From assembly GCA_017648805.1 (NCBI GenBank), contig JAGCIC010000106.1:1-21791 (forward strand): DNA of 21,791 nucleotides, in the 5' to 3' direction. Positions 21,665-21,791 of this stretch are shown piece by piece. The notes under the pieces were generated by a model. That model worked only from the letters and a program-made list of their open reading frames with translations, did no database searches and was not told the DNA's origin. This stretch comes from Clostridia bacterium. GTDB taxonomy: Bacteria > Bacillota_A > Clostridia > Christensenellales > Aristaeellaceae. Within the stretch, counting starts at the first letter, position 1, and every line of letters starts with the position of its first letter. The position numbers were made by a program, and so were the translations under genes.

Positions 21665-21791
21665 TCAATCAGCCTCCTTTACTTTTCTGCTGGTGCCGAA
21701 GAAGCGGATCACCAGGTTCATCAGCAGTACGGAACCGTAGGTGATCGCGATCAGGATCGAGGCGAAGGCGCAGGCGATGCTGTAAGCGCCC
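21665..21791 (-). CDS. ABC importer permease, C-terminal fragment (cut by the window edge)
   Basis: The last 41 codons of a gene that enters from the right edge. They encode a hydrophobic helix (SIACAFASILIAITYGSVLL) followed by a short basic tail ending FFGTSRKVKEAD and a TGA stop at 21667-21665. The helix plus tail, 2 bases before a PotA/FbpC-type ATPase gene, fits a permease of the same importer. Confidence 0.75.
   Translation of the reverse strand, partial: GAYSIACAFASILIAITYGSVLLMNLVIRFFGTSRKVKEAD

Overview
The window reads as chromosome of a GC-rich Gram-positive bacterium of the class Clostridia, probably an uncultured gut or rumen anaerobe. The grounds are strong GGAGG-type ribosome binding sites before most genes, butyrate kinase, several glycoside hydrolases, a DUF6485 cysteine-rich protein, a YtrA-type GntR/ABC operon and a clostridial family-4 glycosyltransferase. 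No ribosomal RNA, tRNA or phage gene is present, so the taxonomic placement is inference. Almost every gene lies on the minus strand. The exceptions are the GH43 gene (1459-2910) and one membrane protein (8624-9712).

Region by region. 1-277 is a repeat block with a perfect 35-bp inverted repeat. 278-6199 is a carbohydrate block: a URO-D/MtaA-like methyltransferase, a divergent GH43 enzyme, a DUF6485 protein coupled to a GH5 glucanase, and a DUF4838 (alpha-glucuronidase-like) protein. 6200-6569 is gene-free and consists of dispersed repeats plus a run of hairpins. 6570-8452 is a self-regulated gntR-ATPase-permease operon. 8624-9712 is an unrecognised single-pass membrane protein with a very good promoter. 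9807-13288 holds deoB and two phosphodiester-glycosidase (NAGPA-domain) paralogues. 13603-16562 is an acyl-phosphate block of sirtuin, butyrate kinase and phosphate acetyltransferase. 16563-16876 is a third repeat block. 16877-19232 has a GH29 alpha-fucosidase and a P1-family peptidase. 19309-21791 holds a GT4 glycosyltransferase, an ABC importer ATPase and the tail of its permease.

How the parts fit. The four glycosidases lack signal peptides, so they probably act in the cytoplasm on imported plant- or host-derived oligosaccharides. DeoB feeds deoxyribose and ribose phosphates into central metabolism. Pta and Buk turn acyl-CoA into acyl phosphate and then ATP, and the adjacent sirtuin could remove the protein acylation that such acyl phosphates cause.

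I see no classical defence system, CRISPR array, transposase or integrase. The items most worth a second look are the sirtuin-Buk-Pta neighbourhood, in which Pta takes the place of the usual Ptb; a P1 peptidase gene with two good translation starts, one encoding a signal peptide; the composite repeat element found at three intergenic sites; and the hairpin run at 6367-6563.
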